Below, piece by piece: positions 44,101 to 59,100 of a stretch of DNA of 64,000 bases. The number at the start of each line of letters is the position of its first letter. The first letter of the stretch is position 1. Under the pieces are notes generated by a model. It worked only from the letters and a program-made list of their open reading frames with translations, was not told the DNA's origin and did no database searches. The translations under genes and the position numbers were made by a program. Source of the stretch: Paraescarpia echinospica (taxonomy: Eukaryota > Annelida > Polychaeta > Sabellida > Siboglinidae); NCBI GenBank assembly GCA_020002185.1, contig CM034543.1, positions 604,180 through 668,179 of the forward strand, in the 5' to 3' direction.

Positions 44101-47100
44101 TGACTTGTTTAGCTGTCAGCAAGCCTGTGTCTGTGATTTATGCACGACCGCTGCCTCTGGGGAATGCAACCAAGACACTGGGGTAATTGGTTAATTGCCT
44201 GCTGACAGCTCCCTCTGCCTGGGTACCAACCCATTCCACCCCATACACACCCTGCCAGTAGCCACCTTGCCTGCCACATGGCCCCACCAGACAAATGGAG
44301 ACAAGCCGCTTCCTGTTTGTCACCCCAGGGTAACTAGAACTACATTGCTGTAGTGCCTTCAAACTTGGGTGTTGTTTCTTTGATGTTCTTCTTGGAAGGG
44401 TGGATACCCTAGGGTACAGACACCATATGACTGGTGGTTCTGGTATTTATGGGTGCAAAATGAATGTAGGAAATAAAGTGTCAATGTTAAATTTAGAGTT
44501 GTTTGTATTTACATTATAAGTGTAAATATTAAATACACTGTACATTCATGTAAATGGTAATTTTAATCATCAAAAATATATCCAAACATGAAGAAATTAA
44601 GTGCATGACTAACTCAAACAGAGAAAAGTCACTGATAAGTTCTATGCTAAACATTTAATGAACAAAAGCAAGACTATGTCAGTGTCTTTGTGATATTTTT
44701 CTTGATCATACCTCAAAATGAGTTGTGTTTAATTAACAATGAGTATTTTTGAAACATCTTAATCATCAAATCCTGTTCTTCTGCCACTGTCTGTTCTGTC
44801 TACCATTGAGTCTGATCTGGTTTTGTACCATGCACATCAAATTACACTTGATTCACTTAAAGGAAATTATCTATTAATGCATTTTGGGTCTTTGCGAATG
44901 GAACTGTTTTTTTTTAACAATCAAACATGCTTATGTTAGTGAAACATACATAGATAATTATTTGTGCGCTTTCAGACAAATTCCAGCCAGTTTTTGTTTG
45001 TAGTTAGGTTACGCTCACTGTTATGAATTTTGTGACATCAGTTTGTAGTTATGTTACGCTCACTGGTATGAATGTTGTGACATCAGTTTGTAGTTAGGTT
45101 ATGCTCACTGGTATGAATGTTGTGACATCAGTTTGTAGCTATGTTACACTCACTGGTATGAATTTTGTGACATCAGTTTGTAGTTATGTTACGCTCACTG
45201 GTATGAATGTTGTGATATCAGTTTGTAGCTATGTTACGCTCACTGGTATGAATGTTGTGACATCAGTTTGTAGCTATGTTACGCTCACTGGTATGAATGT
45301 TGTGACATCAGTTTGTAGTTATGTTACGCTCACTGGTATGAATGTTGTGACATCAGTTTGTAGTTATGTTACGCTCACTGGTATGAATGTTGTGACATCA
45401 GTTTGTAGTTATGTTACGCTCACTGGTATGAATGTTGTGACATCAGTTTGTAGCTATGTTACGCTCACTGGTATGAATATTGTGACATCAGTTTGTAGCT
45501 ATGTTACGCTCACTGGTATGAATTTTGTGACATCAGTTTGTAGTTATGTTACGCTCACTGGTATGAATGTTGTGACATCAGTTTGTAGTTATGTTACGCT
45601 CACTGGTATGAATGTTGTGACATCAGTTTGTAGCTATGTTACGCTCACTGGTATGAATGTTGTGACATCAGTTTGTAGCTATGTTACGCTCACTGGTATG
45701 AATTTTGTGACATCAGTTTGTAGTTATGTTACGCTCACTGGTATGAATGTTGTGACATCAGTTTGTAGTTATGTTACGCTCACTGGTATGAATGTTGTGA
45801 CATCAGTTTGTAGTTATGTTACGCTCACTGGTACGAATGTTTTGACATCAGTTTGTAGTTATGTTACGCTCACTGGTATGAATGTTGTGACATCAGTTTG
45901 TAGCTATGTTACGCTCACTGGTATGAATGTTGTGACATCAGTTTGTAGCTATGTTACGCTCACTGGTATGAATGTTGTGACATCAGTTTGTAGTTATGTT
46001 ACGCTCACTGGTATGAATGTTGTGACATCAGTTTGTAGCTATGTTACGCTCACTGGTATGAATGTTGTGACATCAGTTTGTAGCTATGTTACGCTCACTG
46101 GTATGAATTTTGTGACATCAGTTTGTAGTTATGTTACGCTCACTGGTATGAATGTTGTGACATCAGTTTGTAGTTATGTTACGCTCACTGGTATGAATGT
46201 TGTGACATCAGTTTGTAGTTATGTTACGCTCACTGGTATGAATGTTGTGACATCAGTTTGTAGTTATGTTACGCTCACTGGTATGAATGTTGTGACATCA
46301 GTTTGTAGCTATGTTACGCTCACTGGTATGAATGTTGTGACATCAGTTTGTAGCTATGTTACGCTCACTGGTATGAATGTTGTGACATCAGTTTGTAGTT
46401 ATGTTACGCTCACTGGTATGAATGTTGTGACATCAGTTTGTAGCTATGTTACGCTCACTGGTATGAATGTTGTGACATCAGTTTGTAGCTATGTTACGCT
46501 CACTGGTATGAATTTTGTGACATCAGTTTGTAGCTATGTTACGCTCACTGGTATGAATGTTGTGACATCAGTTTGTAGTTATGTTACGCTCACTGGTATG
46601 AATGTTGTGACATCAGTTTGTAGTTATGTTACGCTCACTGGTATGAATGTTGTGACATCAGTTTGTAGCTATGTTACGCTCACTGGTATGAATGTTGTGA
46701 CATCAGTTTGTAGCTATGTTACGCTCACTGGTATGAATTTTGTGACATCAGTTTGACATCATCAGTTTGTAGTTATGTTACGCTCACTGGTATGAATGTT
46801 GTGACATCAGTTTGTAGCTATGTTACGCTCACTGGTATGAATGTTGTGACATCAGTTTGTAGTTATGTTACGCTCACTGGTATGAATGTTGTGACATCAG
46901 TTTGTAGTTATGTTACGCTCACTGGTATGAATGTTGTGACATCAGTTTGTAGCTATGTTACGCTCACTGGTATGAATGTTGTGACATCAGTTTGTAGCTA
47001 TGTTACGCTCACTGGTATGAATGTTGTGACATCAGTTTGTAGCTATGTTACGCTCACTGGTATGAATGTTGTGACATCAGTTTGTAGTTATGTTACGCTC

Positions 47101-50100
47101 ACTGGTATGAATGTTGTGACATCAGTTTGTAGTTATGTTACGCTCACTGGTATGAATGTTGTGACATCAGTTTGTAGCTATGTTACGCTCACTGGTATGA
47201 ATGTTGTGACATCAGTTTGTAGTTATGTTACGCTCACTGGTATGAATGTTGTGACATCAGTTTGTAGCTATGTTACGCTCACTGGTATGAATTTTGTGAC
47301 ATCAGTTTGTAGTTATGTTACGCTCACTGGTATGAATGTTGTGACATCAGTTTGTAGTTATGTTACGCTCACTGGTATGAATGTTGTGACATCAGTTTGT
47401 AGTTATGTTACGCTCACTGGTATGAATGTTGTGACATCAGTTTGTAGTTAGGTTATGCTCACTGGTATGAATGTTGTGACATCAGTTTGTAGTTAGGTTA
47501 TGCTCACTGGTATGAATGTTGTGACATCAGTTTGTAGTTAGGTTATGCTCACTGGTATGAATGTTGTGACATCAGTTTGTAGTTAGGTTATGCTCACTGG
47601 TATGAATGTTGTGACATCAGTTTGTAGCTATGTTACGCTCACTGGTATGAATTTTGTGACATCAGTTTGTAGTTAGGTTATGCTCACTGGTATGAATGTT
47701 GTGACATCAGTTTGTAGTTAGGTTATGCTCACTGGTATGAATGTTGTGACATCAGTTTGTAGTTATGTTACGCTCACTGGTATGAATGTTGTGACATCAG
47801 TTTGTAGTTATGTTACGCTCACTGGTATGAATGTTGTGACATCAGTTTGTAGTTATGTTACGCTCACTGGTATGAATGTTGTGACATCAGTTTGTAGTTA
47901 GGTTATGCTCACTGGTATGAATGTTGTGACATCAGTTTGTAGTTAGGTTATGCTCACTGGTATGAATGTTGTGACATCAGTTTGTAGTTATGTTACGCTC
48001 ACTGGTATGAATGTTGTGACATCAGTTTGTAGTTAGGTTATGCTCACTGGTATGAATGTTGTGACATCAGTTTGTAGTTAGGTTATGCTCACTGGTATGA
48101 ATGTTGTGACATCAGTTTGTAGTTATGTTACGCTCACTGGTATGAATGTTGTGACATCAGTTTGTAGTTAGGTTATGCTCACTGGTATGAATGTTGTGAC
48201 ATCAGTTTGTAGTTAGGTTATGCTCACTGGTATGAATGTTGTGACATCAGTTTGTAGTTAGGTTATGCTCACTGGTATGAATGTTGTGACATCAGTTTGT
48301 AGTTATGTTACGCTCACTGGTATGAATGTTGTGACATCAGTTTGCGATGCAGTCTGTTGTGTATGATTGTGCTGGGACACGTAAATCTTTTTATGAATGA
48401 ATGAACATTTTTTCAGAACATATATATATATACAAGACAGCCAAACAAGTTTAGCTATAATACAAATGAGAATATACAATGTTTGAAGGGGGTAAATACG
48501 AAGTCATTGACTTTTGTGTAAATTTACCCCTGACATATTTATATATACATATATGTATAAACATACATATGTACATATACAGTGTACATGCATATATACA
48601 CATATATACACATATACATACATGCGTACATGTACATTGAGACATCGATATTATGTTAATTGAACTTGCTATTCATCTAACCATCTGGCTACAATAATTG
48701 AAATCATGTAATGGAATATGTGCGTGTTGTATGTGATAAGTACACGTCTTTACACATATTGTAGTTTCCTCAATGGCATGATTATATTTGTGTATGATTT
48801 TGTTTAGATTTCCACAACCAGATATTTCTTAAATAAAAAGTTCTAGCATTTACGCTTAAATTCAGTAATTAATATTAGTAGTTTTTAAATGATCACAGAG
48901 AATTCCATAATTGCACTCCCTTTACACAAGGAGACATTGATCGCATGGTAGAACAGACTCTCTGTCGTTCTAAGTCAGGATTGGATCGCATTGAGTATGC
49001 TATGTCCCGTCTAATAAACAAACACTGAATATTTGATGGCAAACAGCTGTAGTAAGCTTTGTACATAAATAATAATGTTTTAAGTTCTATGATATCTGGA
49101 AATTTTAGAACATGTAATTGTTGGAAAAGTGAGTTTGTATGATCCAACCGTCTTGCACCAAATATAATGCGGATTACTCTTTTTTGTAATAAGAAAATAC
49201 AGTTAGTATTTGTTAGTTACGTGTTTTCCCAAATCTCTGCACAGTAAAGAGAGAACTGTATAGAATACGTCTACTATTTCTATCAAGTAGACGACTGCAC
49301 CTATGCATTATAGCAGTACTTTTTGAAAGCTTTGATTGTACGTATTTTATATGAGCTTTCCAATTTAGTAGATCATCAATAAACACACCCAAAAACTTGG
49401 TGACCCTTACTCTTTCGATATTAACATTTCGTAATTTTATATTAACTTCTTTGTTGTGCATACAATTTTCAAATAACATATAATTGGTTTTAGATATGTT
49501 CAGATATCCTAAACAAAATATTTTAAATAAAAACTTATCATATTTTTAATGGTGCATCTTTTCAAACACTGCAGCGTGTGCTTAGAATTTTTGAAAAACA
49601 CTTCCATTGGACTTAAAATTGTTTCCGAGAAGTTGTGACAGTTGTCAATGCATGTCGTGACATATGTTACCTGTGGCCAGATATGTTATCTCTGTCAGCA
49701 CTGACTAGGCCAGGTAAAAAACACTTCCCCAAGCTGTGGTGAGAGAGTGCAGTACTGATAGCATGAACACGGGCTGACAAGATGCAGGGCTTATCAATAT
49801 CAGGCCCTACTGTCTCAGTGGGGTTGTCACTGGCCAACAAACAGGACATGACCGGGCAACTTTCTGTACCCCTCTGAATTCGCCCACATTTATGTAAGTG
49901 ATGTCACAATCTGTAGTTTGTGGACAGCTCAAAAGAAATGCCACCAACGAGTTGGAAAGTTATTGTTGCATACAAATTGGTGGGAATATAAAATCAGACG
50001 TATGCGATCAGATAACAGAATTCACCTTTCATGCTGTGAAGGCAATCGAAGAGTTACAGAATTGTAGGTTAACAAAAAGTGACACCAAGTGTTATGAATT

Positions 50101-53100
50101 TGCCACACTTGCACAGTAAGTGGGGTTAAATATGTTGGGTTATAAAAAGTGACCTGGTGATCATTTGGTTGTTTTATCGGGATATTTTGTAAGTACTCGT
50201 GGACCTATAATCAGCAGTTTACGTCTCGCGTAAGAAAAATACATTATTGGAAGTGACATCTTTATTTGATCTAATAGTTTAACATCATCAAGACACAATT
50301 CTCATAAACGTGAAGACTAAACAGTTACTTGCTGTGGTTAAGTAATGGTCGAGTTACTCCAGATGTTGCAGGTATTTTATCCATTCATTCATTTCTGCAC
50401 AACTATTGTACCAGTAATAACTTAATAACTAAATAACTTCAGAAATATTGTGATGTATATGCAATATGATGATGCATGCAAACATAATTTCTAAAGTGTT
50501 ATTGTGTTGAAAGTTGTCAAAACTGACAGAAGCACAAGAGATTTTTATTTAAGGTGATCGTTTTTAATTAACGTTTCTGGGTCAGTGATTCAAAGAATGA
50601 TTTATCGAAGATCTTTCAGGTTTTTTATTATTACCAACATTATGTTGTTATTATACCTTCGGAGCTCTGCATAATGCATTGCGAATAAATTCTCTGAAAC
50701 TATGCATCATTAAATATATCATGTTACAGACATTGCTATATATATATATATATCATAATGAAATATGGCTCTCTTGTATCATAGCTAAACATTAATAAGC
50801 TATTATTATGTTAAGAAATGAAACGGCTTTTATTCATTGGGAGCGGTGGTCGAGTGGTAGACTGCCAGACTGTCAGACGAGGGGATTAGGGTTCGACTCT
50901 TTCAACCGACTGATGTTTCAAAACTTGGGCAATTTTGTTCACCCCAGTGTTGCCTGTGTCTTTCAGAAGAGACAGTGTAAGTATAAGTCGTTAGTCCCCT
51001 CTATCTGGTATCTAAGCCAGGGCAAATAAAAGATGCCATGCAGGGGTAAATGTGTAACCTGACGTAAACTCCTTAACTCTAGAGAGGGAAACTCTGAAAT
51101 AAACCCTCAGTGCAATACCCTAGTAGGAGTTTGCCGAATAATTATGCAGATCAAGAAATGTTCTACAAATTGCTGATGGACAGATAGTTGAGGGTGTGAC
51201 AGCTATAGACTCCCAGGGCCAGTGTTGACAGGAGACTGGAATGTGACTGGCATGGTTGACAGGTCCAAGTTAGTTGACAATGGCAACTAAGTGGCTTAGC
51301 CTCTGCCCAGGGTTTGATTGCAGGTTTGAAGGTGACAGTCATAACCCTCTGTATTTATTGTAATGTGAGACAAATTGCAGCTTTCACTGGGAGTGCCTTA
51401 CCCATTAATTAAGAGATATTGAGTGCAGAGTAATTTGCTGCCTGGTGTGCGTGGGTAGACCACCCTGTAGTCAATAGGCAGACCACTGTAGATTGTGTGC
51501 TACCCTAACCATAGGGCTCAATGCAGTGACCCCAGGGCTGCGGACAGTAACCCCAGGGTTGATGGGAGAGATAGGACTGTCTCATCAGTATGACCCCAAA
51601 AGACAGCAGTATCATGAGAGAGGGGTAGAAGGCTTCATCTGATAACTAGGGGGTCCAGGGTGACAGTGAATGTCCACTTGGCGTAATCTCTTGATACTCC
51701 CAGACATGCACGCAGCCATGCATGTGCACACACAATACGTGCAGACACCTACAAGTCTTGTTCATAGAAGAACTCTGTTCCGCTCAAGCACCATGGTGCA
51801 TCTAATTGCAATTGTGGGGGCGTTTATTTTTGTGCTATTAGAATTTGGATAAGATGTTTTTTTCCTTTGGTATTGATGCTTTTTGTGCACTTTTGTATAT
51901 GCCACCAGTGTAACAATGTATTGCTAATGACACCTGTGTTTGACCATTGACCAGTTTGGAGATCACCAATTTACACTAGTGTGCATACATGTGTGTACAT
52001 GGAATTGTGGGGAAGCTTTCATAAACAGAAGACTAACAAAAATGATTGATTTGCATTGTGATTGGCCTACCTATTTATTTAAGGTATATGTGTTGCCTGT
52101 GCAGTATCAAACTCACTTTGACAGACATCACAGTTGTTCTTTTCATTGTTTAGTTAAGTTCAATTCCGTCCTATGCAGATAAAGTAAACACAATTTTTTC
52201 CAGGATACTTTGCATAGAGACAAAATGAACTGATCGCAGAACAAGTCAGTGCTAATGACGCATGTGTTTGATCATGTTATACCTGGTGGATGTTTTAGAG
52301 AAGAGTGTCTGTCTATACCTAATAATGTTGTTCCCTTTCAGCTGGTAACATTCTTGAGGATCAGGAGTTTGTTCTTCACTGGTCCTGGGTGAGACTTGAC
52401 AAACATGTCTATGTTGTCAAGGAAACAAAGAAGATGCTCGAGATACTTCTTTATCGCCACGGTTACCTCAGGGAGACATCTTTTGTCAGTGAGTAGAACT
52501 ACTTTTACATGGATGTGTTTAAATTTGTGAATTCCCAATGTGTCCACATATTTGTTATATAGTCATAAGTCTAGAAAATTAATTTGTATCAATTTGTTTT
52601 TAAATATATTACTACTTTCTTTTGAGAATAAGAACATTAATTGGTTGTTAAGAACCACTTTATAACAAAACCAATGCATTCCACATAATTCACATATATG
52701 TGGTTGTAAATCTTAAACCTAAGAATCCAGTTGTCATATTTGTTAGACCACATTTTTGTCTGATAATAAATCAAATTTGTCATTAATAAAGCCTACATGT
52801 GACGCACTATACAAATGAAACAGTGAAGCATGAAGCAACTAAAGGTACCATTTTAGTAGAATGAAAGTCTACGAGATGTCGGCTGATAGACATAATGTAA
52901 GTGGAGACTGAGACAGTCAAGTTGTCACAAGAAATAAACTTACTTTGGAATAAATGTTGAAACATATGCGATGTTTCGACCCCGTCTACAGCAGATCTTG
53001 TTCACATACTGATGACATGTGGCATATGTTTCAACAAAGTAAGATTATTTCTTGCTTTCTGGTGGAACCTTGGAGCCAAGAACAATATATTTCATAGTCA

Positions 53101-56100
53101 TGTGATGTGTTTTAGCCATTGAGATCGAGGATGATACAGCCACTACAGGCTTTGACTTCTCCAGTCGTTTCGCTGACCAAGTACAGTTTAATCCAGGTAC
53201 ACGCGTGTGTTCATATTATAGTCTCCCTCTTGGGCTGTATCAAAGTAAATTTGGTAGAGAATCAGCAGAACAATCATAATAATATTCATAAGGGAATTAT
53301 AATTGCCTGCACTTGCAGTGTCATGCGTAGATGCACATGGACAATTAATCGCTCTTGTAGCCTTGAATCATGCCAGAATACCAGTTTTGAAATGTCATAG
53401 CTAGTAATTCAATGGGGACAAAACAAAATTAGGTTGTTTGATGTATGATTACATCCACATGATTCTAAGTCAGTTTCCCAAGAAATATCGCTAAAGTTAA
53501 TCATTCACAGAATAGAGCCAAATTAACAGATTCAGTATCAGAATTATGCACTTAACCTCCATCAAGTCTTACCTTAGTAAACATATTTACATATATACAT
53601 TTACATTATTAGGGCCACATCCACCAACAAGATCAACCTGTCCTGGATACATTTACATTATTAGGGCCACATCCACCAACAAGATCAACCTGTCCTGGAT
53701 ACATTTACATTATTAGGGCCACATCCACCAACAAGATCAACCTGTCCTAGATACAACTTCTGCTTACACAATTTTGTACTATTTTGCAAAGAAGAATTAT
53801 GGCGAGGATTTCAAGAGCAACAACTGAGTACAGCAGAATATACAATGTACTGGATCCGTCAAGTACGTGGCAGCCCAGAGTGATTCTGTTATATGGAGTT
53901 GAGAGTGTGTGTTTCCTTGTAGGGGAGACAGAGAAGGTGTGGAGACTGAGACTGATAGATGACAGTCTCTATGAGAATGAGGAGTCATTCAGTGTGACAC
54001 TCACAGATGCTGTCATGACAAGTATAGAACATCCCCAGACTGCAGTTGTATCCATCACTGATGACGAAGACGGTAGGTTTATCTCTTGTGATATCTGCTG
54101 CTTGTTGTATGTAGTTCTAGAATGTAGATAATAGTGTAACAATTATCTCTTGTGATATCTGCTGCTTGTTGTATGTAGTTCTAGAATGTAGATAATATTC
54201 TAACAATCTAGTGTGTTGTCCTACGAAAGAGGTTCAAAAAGTTTTTTTTAAATAGGTCAACAATTAAAAATTATTAAAATATATGTCGTAAGCCAAAATG
54301 TAAACATCGTTCCAGCCACTAACAATGATCTCTCCTGCAATGCAGGTTGAAAGGTAGTTGGACATGAGAGTTGGAAAGAAAACTGGTGATTTTGAAAGAA
54401 AAATGGTAATTTTGTGGTAGACAATTTGGGTAATATTAAAATGTGCTAGCCATGTTGTTAGTATATGTATGAATGTTTAAAGATGACAAATGTGTGTTGG
54501 TCTGTTGTAGCGTCACAAGTGTCCTTCCCGAAATCATGCTATGAGGTTGTTGAGAGTATCAACAATGTCCTAATGTCTCCTGGTCTGTTGTAGAGTCACA
54601 AGTGTCTGTCCCCAAGTCACGCTGTGATATTTTTGAAAGTATCAACAATGTCCTAATGTCTCCTGGTCTGTTGTAGCATCATAAGTGTCTTTCTCCAAGT
54701 CACGCTGTGATATTTTTGAAAGTATCAACAATGTCCTAATGTCTCCTGGTCTGTTGTAGCATAACAAGTGTCCTTCCCCAAGTCACGCTATGAGGTTGTT
54801 GAAAGTATCAACAATGTCCTAATGTCTCCTGGTCTGTTGTAGCATAACAAGTGTCCTTCCCCAAGTCACACTATGAGGTTGTTGAGAGTATCAACAATGT
54901 CCTAATGTCTCCTGGTCTGTTGTAGCATAACAAGTGTCCTTCCCCAAGTCACACTATGAGGTTGTTGAGAGTATCAACAATGTCCTAATGTCTCCTGGTC
55001 TGTTGTAGCATAACAAGTGTCCTTCCCCAAGTCACACTATGAGGTTGTTGAGAGTATCAACAATGTCCTAATGTCTCCTGGTCTGTTGTAGCATAACAAG
55101 TGTCCTTCCCCAAGTCACACTATGAGGTTGTTGAAAGTATCAACAATGTCCTAATGTCTCCTGGTCTGTTGTAGCATAACAAGTGTCCTTCCCCAAGTCA
55201 CACTATGAGGTTGTTGAGAGTATCAACAATGTCCTAATGTCTCCTGGTCTGTTGTAGCATAACAAGTGTCCTTCCCCAAGTCACGCTATGAGGTTGTTGA
55301 GAGTATCAACAATGTCCTAATGTCTCCTGGTCTGTTGTAGCATAACAAGTGTCCTTCCCCAAGTCACGCTATGAGGTTGTTGAAAGTATCAACAATGTCC
55401 TAATGTCCCCTGGTCTGTTGTAGCATAACAAGTGTCCTTCCCGAAGTCACACTATGAGGTTGTTGAGAGTATCAACAATGTCCTAATGTCTCCTGGTCTG
55501 TTGTAGCATAACAAGTGTCCTTCCCCAAGTCACACTATGAGGTTGTTGAGAGTATCAACAATGTCCTAATGTCTCCTGGTTTGTTGTAGCATAACAAGTG
55601 TCCTTCCCCAAGTCACACTATGAGGTTGTTGAAAGTATCAACAATGTCCTAATGTCTCGTGGTCTGTTGTAGCATAACAAGTGTCCTTCCCCAAGTCACA
55701 CTATGAGGTTGTTGAGAGTATCAACAATGTCCTAATGTGTCCTGGTCTGTTGTAGCATAACAAGTGTCCTTCCCCAAGTCACACTATGAGGTTGTTGAGA
55801 GTATCAACAATGTCGTAATGTCTCCTGGTCTGTTGTAGCATAACAAGTGTCCTTCCCGAAGTCACACTATGAGGTTGTTGAAAGTATCAACAATGTCCTA
55901 ATGTCTCCTGGTCTGTTGTAGCATAACAAGTGTCCTTCCCCAAGTCACACTATGAGGTTATTGAGAGTATCAACAATGTCCTAATGTCTCCTGGTCTGTT
56001 GTAGCATAACAAGTGTCCTTCCCCAAGTCACACTATGAGGTTGTTGAAAGTATCAACAATGTCCTAATGTCTCCTGGTCTGTTGTAGCATAACAAGTGTC

Positions 56101-59100
56101 CTTCCCCAAGTCACACTATGAGGTTGTTGAGAGTATCAACAATGTCCTAATGTCTCCTGGTCTGTTGTAGCATAACAAGTGTCCTTCCCCAAGTCACACT
56201 ATGAGGTTGTTGAAAGTATCAACAATGTCCTAATGTCTCCTGGTCTGTTGTAGCATAACAAGTGTCCTTCCCCAAGTCACACTATGAGGTTGTTGAGAGT
56301 ATCAACAATGTCCTAATGTCTCCTGGTCTGTTGTAGCATAACAAGTGTCCTTCCCCAAGTCACACTATGAGGTTGTTGAGAGTATCAACAATGTCCTAAT
56401 GTCTCCTGGTCTGTTGTAGCATAACAAGTGTCCTTCCCGAAGTCACACTATGAGGTTGTTGAAAGTACCAACAATGTTCTAATGTCTCCTGGTCTGTTGT
56501 AGCATAACAAGTGTACTTCCCGAAGTCACACTATGAGGTTGTTGAAAGTATCAACAATGTCCTAATGTCTCCTGGTCTGTTGTAGCATAACAAGTGTCCT
56601 TCCCGAAGTCACACTATGAGGTTGTTGAAAATATCAGCAATGTCCTAATGTCTCCTGGTCTGTTGTAGCATAACAAGTGTCCTTCCCGAAGTCACGCTGT
56701 GAGATTGTTGAGAGTATCAGCAATGTCCTAATGTCTCCTGGTCTGCTGTAGAGTCACAAGTGTCCTTCCCCAAGTCACGCTATGAGATTGCTGAGAGTAT
56801 TGGCAAGGTCCTTGTGCCGGTGAGACGCAGTGGAGACGTCTCTGAGGAATTCCTTGTCGTCTGCTCAACTCTTGAAGGTCAGTCTCTGCTCAGTGTCCAC
56901 TCCAAGAAGTTATCCTGCCAGTGAAATCAATGTCCTTCCTGCAGTCATGCAATGGCGGTGTCATTGGAAACTGTGAAGCCCATTTCATATCAAACATGGC
57001 ATAGTTGAAAGGGAGGTTTTCCATCAATTTTTACTGTAAAGTTATGTTAAACTAAATATATTATGAAATACTGACAACCCAAATTTGTTTTAATGAACTA
57101 CTGTTTGTTGTTGAAATGTAAGTATTTTTGGGGAAATAATCTGTTTACATGGGAGGGGTAAAGGTGTAAAGTCGGGAGGGTAATTAATTAAACAGGTTTG
57201 CTGGGGGTGAAGTGTAAAGGGCTTTGAGCAATCTTAAGGCTTGGTCACTGCGCTATATAAGAACTTACTTTTACATGGCAGTGCACCATTTTCAATGATG
57301 CCAGGTCCAAAGCCATGATGACAGAATCGTACAAAATCATTATTCAGGGATTGCAGTGACAGCATGTTCTAGTTTCTAAGGAATCACCTCACCGTTGACC
57401 CTTGACCTTCTGTAGCCACCGCCAGGGGGACAACGTCAAATGCTGTGACATCCTTCTCTGACTATGTGAGTCGTCCTGAGAACCATCGCAGCATCATCGT
57501 GTTCGCACCAAACGTAACGGAGAAGTTCTGCTTCGTCACCGTCATTGACGACTCTTTGTATGAAGAAGAGGAGGAGTTCAAGGTCGTTCTGAGCATGGCC
57601 ATCGGAGGCAGGCTCGGTCCAGTCAAACAGACAGTGATTGCCATCAAACCAGATGAGAAAGATGGTAAACGCTGCCATTGTTTCCTTTTTATTGTGTTAT
57701 CTTATGTAATGTGTTATCTTATGTAATGTGTTACCTTATGTAATGTGTTATCTTATGTAATGCGGGTATCGCAATATTGTATTCATTCATGTAATATTGT
57801 ATTCATTCATGTAATATTGTATTCATTCATGTAATATTGTATTCATTCATGTAATGCATTTTTACTTTAGTTTTGTTTTTAAAAAAACCCTGATTCTATT
57901 TTTAAGATGTGGTGTCAGAATAAATTTGGTTTGATTTGGTAGGAAAATCAAACTAAAAGTAATCATCTTAGTGGTCTTTAAAGTATGTTTTGTATGTGAA
58001 TGGACACACACACACACTGCATGCATGTGTAAACGGGATTAATCTAGATGGTCGCCATTCTTTTGATAACAAGATAACACACTCTTACAAAATGGCTGCG
58101 CATATAATTAAAACTATTTACACACTATAGATACGAACGTCACTGGATATAATTTAAACTATTTACACACTATAGATACGAACGTCACTGGATATAATTT
58201 AAACTATTTACACACTATAGATACGAACGTCACTGGATATAATTTAAACTATTTACACACTATAGATACGAACGTCACTGGATATAATTTAAACTATTTA
58301 CACACTATAGATACGAACGTCACTGGATATAATTTAAACTATTTACACACTAGATACTAACTTCACTGGATACGATTTGCGATGAGTTAAATTAATTATT
58401 TTAAACTGAATCTACTTTGTTATTCTTGGATCATTCTTTGTATTACTAATCTCTTAAGGTGGTGGTACCTGTGCAACTTGTTTCAGTGCCTGTCTTCTAC
58501 TTTGACGTGGACAGCTACAACGTAGATGAAAGTGACGGCTTCGTGAATGTGAAGATCTGGCGCACAGGAACAGATAACAGCCAGAAGGCATCGGTGACAG
58601 TTCGCTCTCGCAAGACCACTCCTGTCTCGGCTCAATGTAAGTGATGGCTCAGTGTAAGTGATGGCACAATGTAAGTGACTGTTGGCTCAATGTAAGTGAC
58701 AGTTTGTTCAATGTCAGTGACAGTTTGTGTAGTGACAGTTGGCTCAATGTAAGTGACAGTTGCCTCAGTGCTAGTGACAGTTCGCACAATGTAAGTGACA
58801 GTTTGTTCAATCTAAGTGACATTTTGCTCAATGTCAGTGACAGTTTGAACAATGTAAATGACAGTTCGAACAATGTAAGTGACAGTTGGCTCAATGTTAC
58901 CTGGGGTTCATGCTCTATAGGACCATCTTATTCAGTCTATAAACTGGTCCACTCGGTTTGTGCTGTGTGCAATCATAATATGTAGTTTTCACCAAAAATT
59001 TAACAAATCCTTTTGCGATGTATCAATATTATAAATCAGAGCCACTTATTTCATCAGTGGCATGTAAACAATGTGTCAAAGAAGTAGTTTTTAATGAAAT

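Noticed and set aside
44985..45060. Exon starting after ctttcag at 44975 as the missing CSPG 12 exon
   Set aside because: In phase 1 it reads [10 protein letters not shown] and then a stop, with no donor of the right phase; kept only as part of the array-origin hypothesis.
45101..47451. 551- and 232-codon frames of [15 protein letters not shown] repeats
   Set aside because: Product of a 45-bp period lacking a stop; variant units later in the array contain stops, and there is no unique coding sequence around it.
49898..50119. 73-codon open frame with several Cys
   Set aside because: No similarity recognised, no plausible acceptor in the FREM2 phase, and chance frames of this size are common here.
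50841..50912. tRNA gene
   Set aside because: A and B boxes are present, but stem pairing is poor and a SINE-like body follows.
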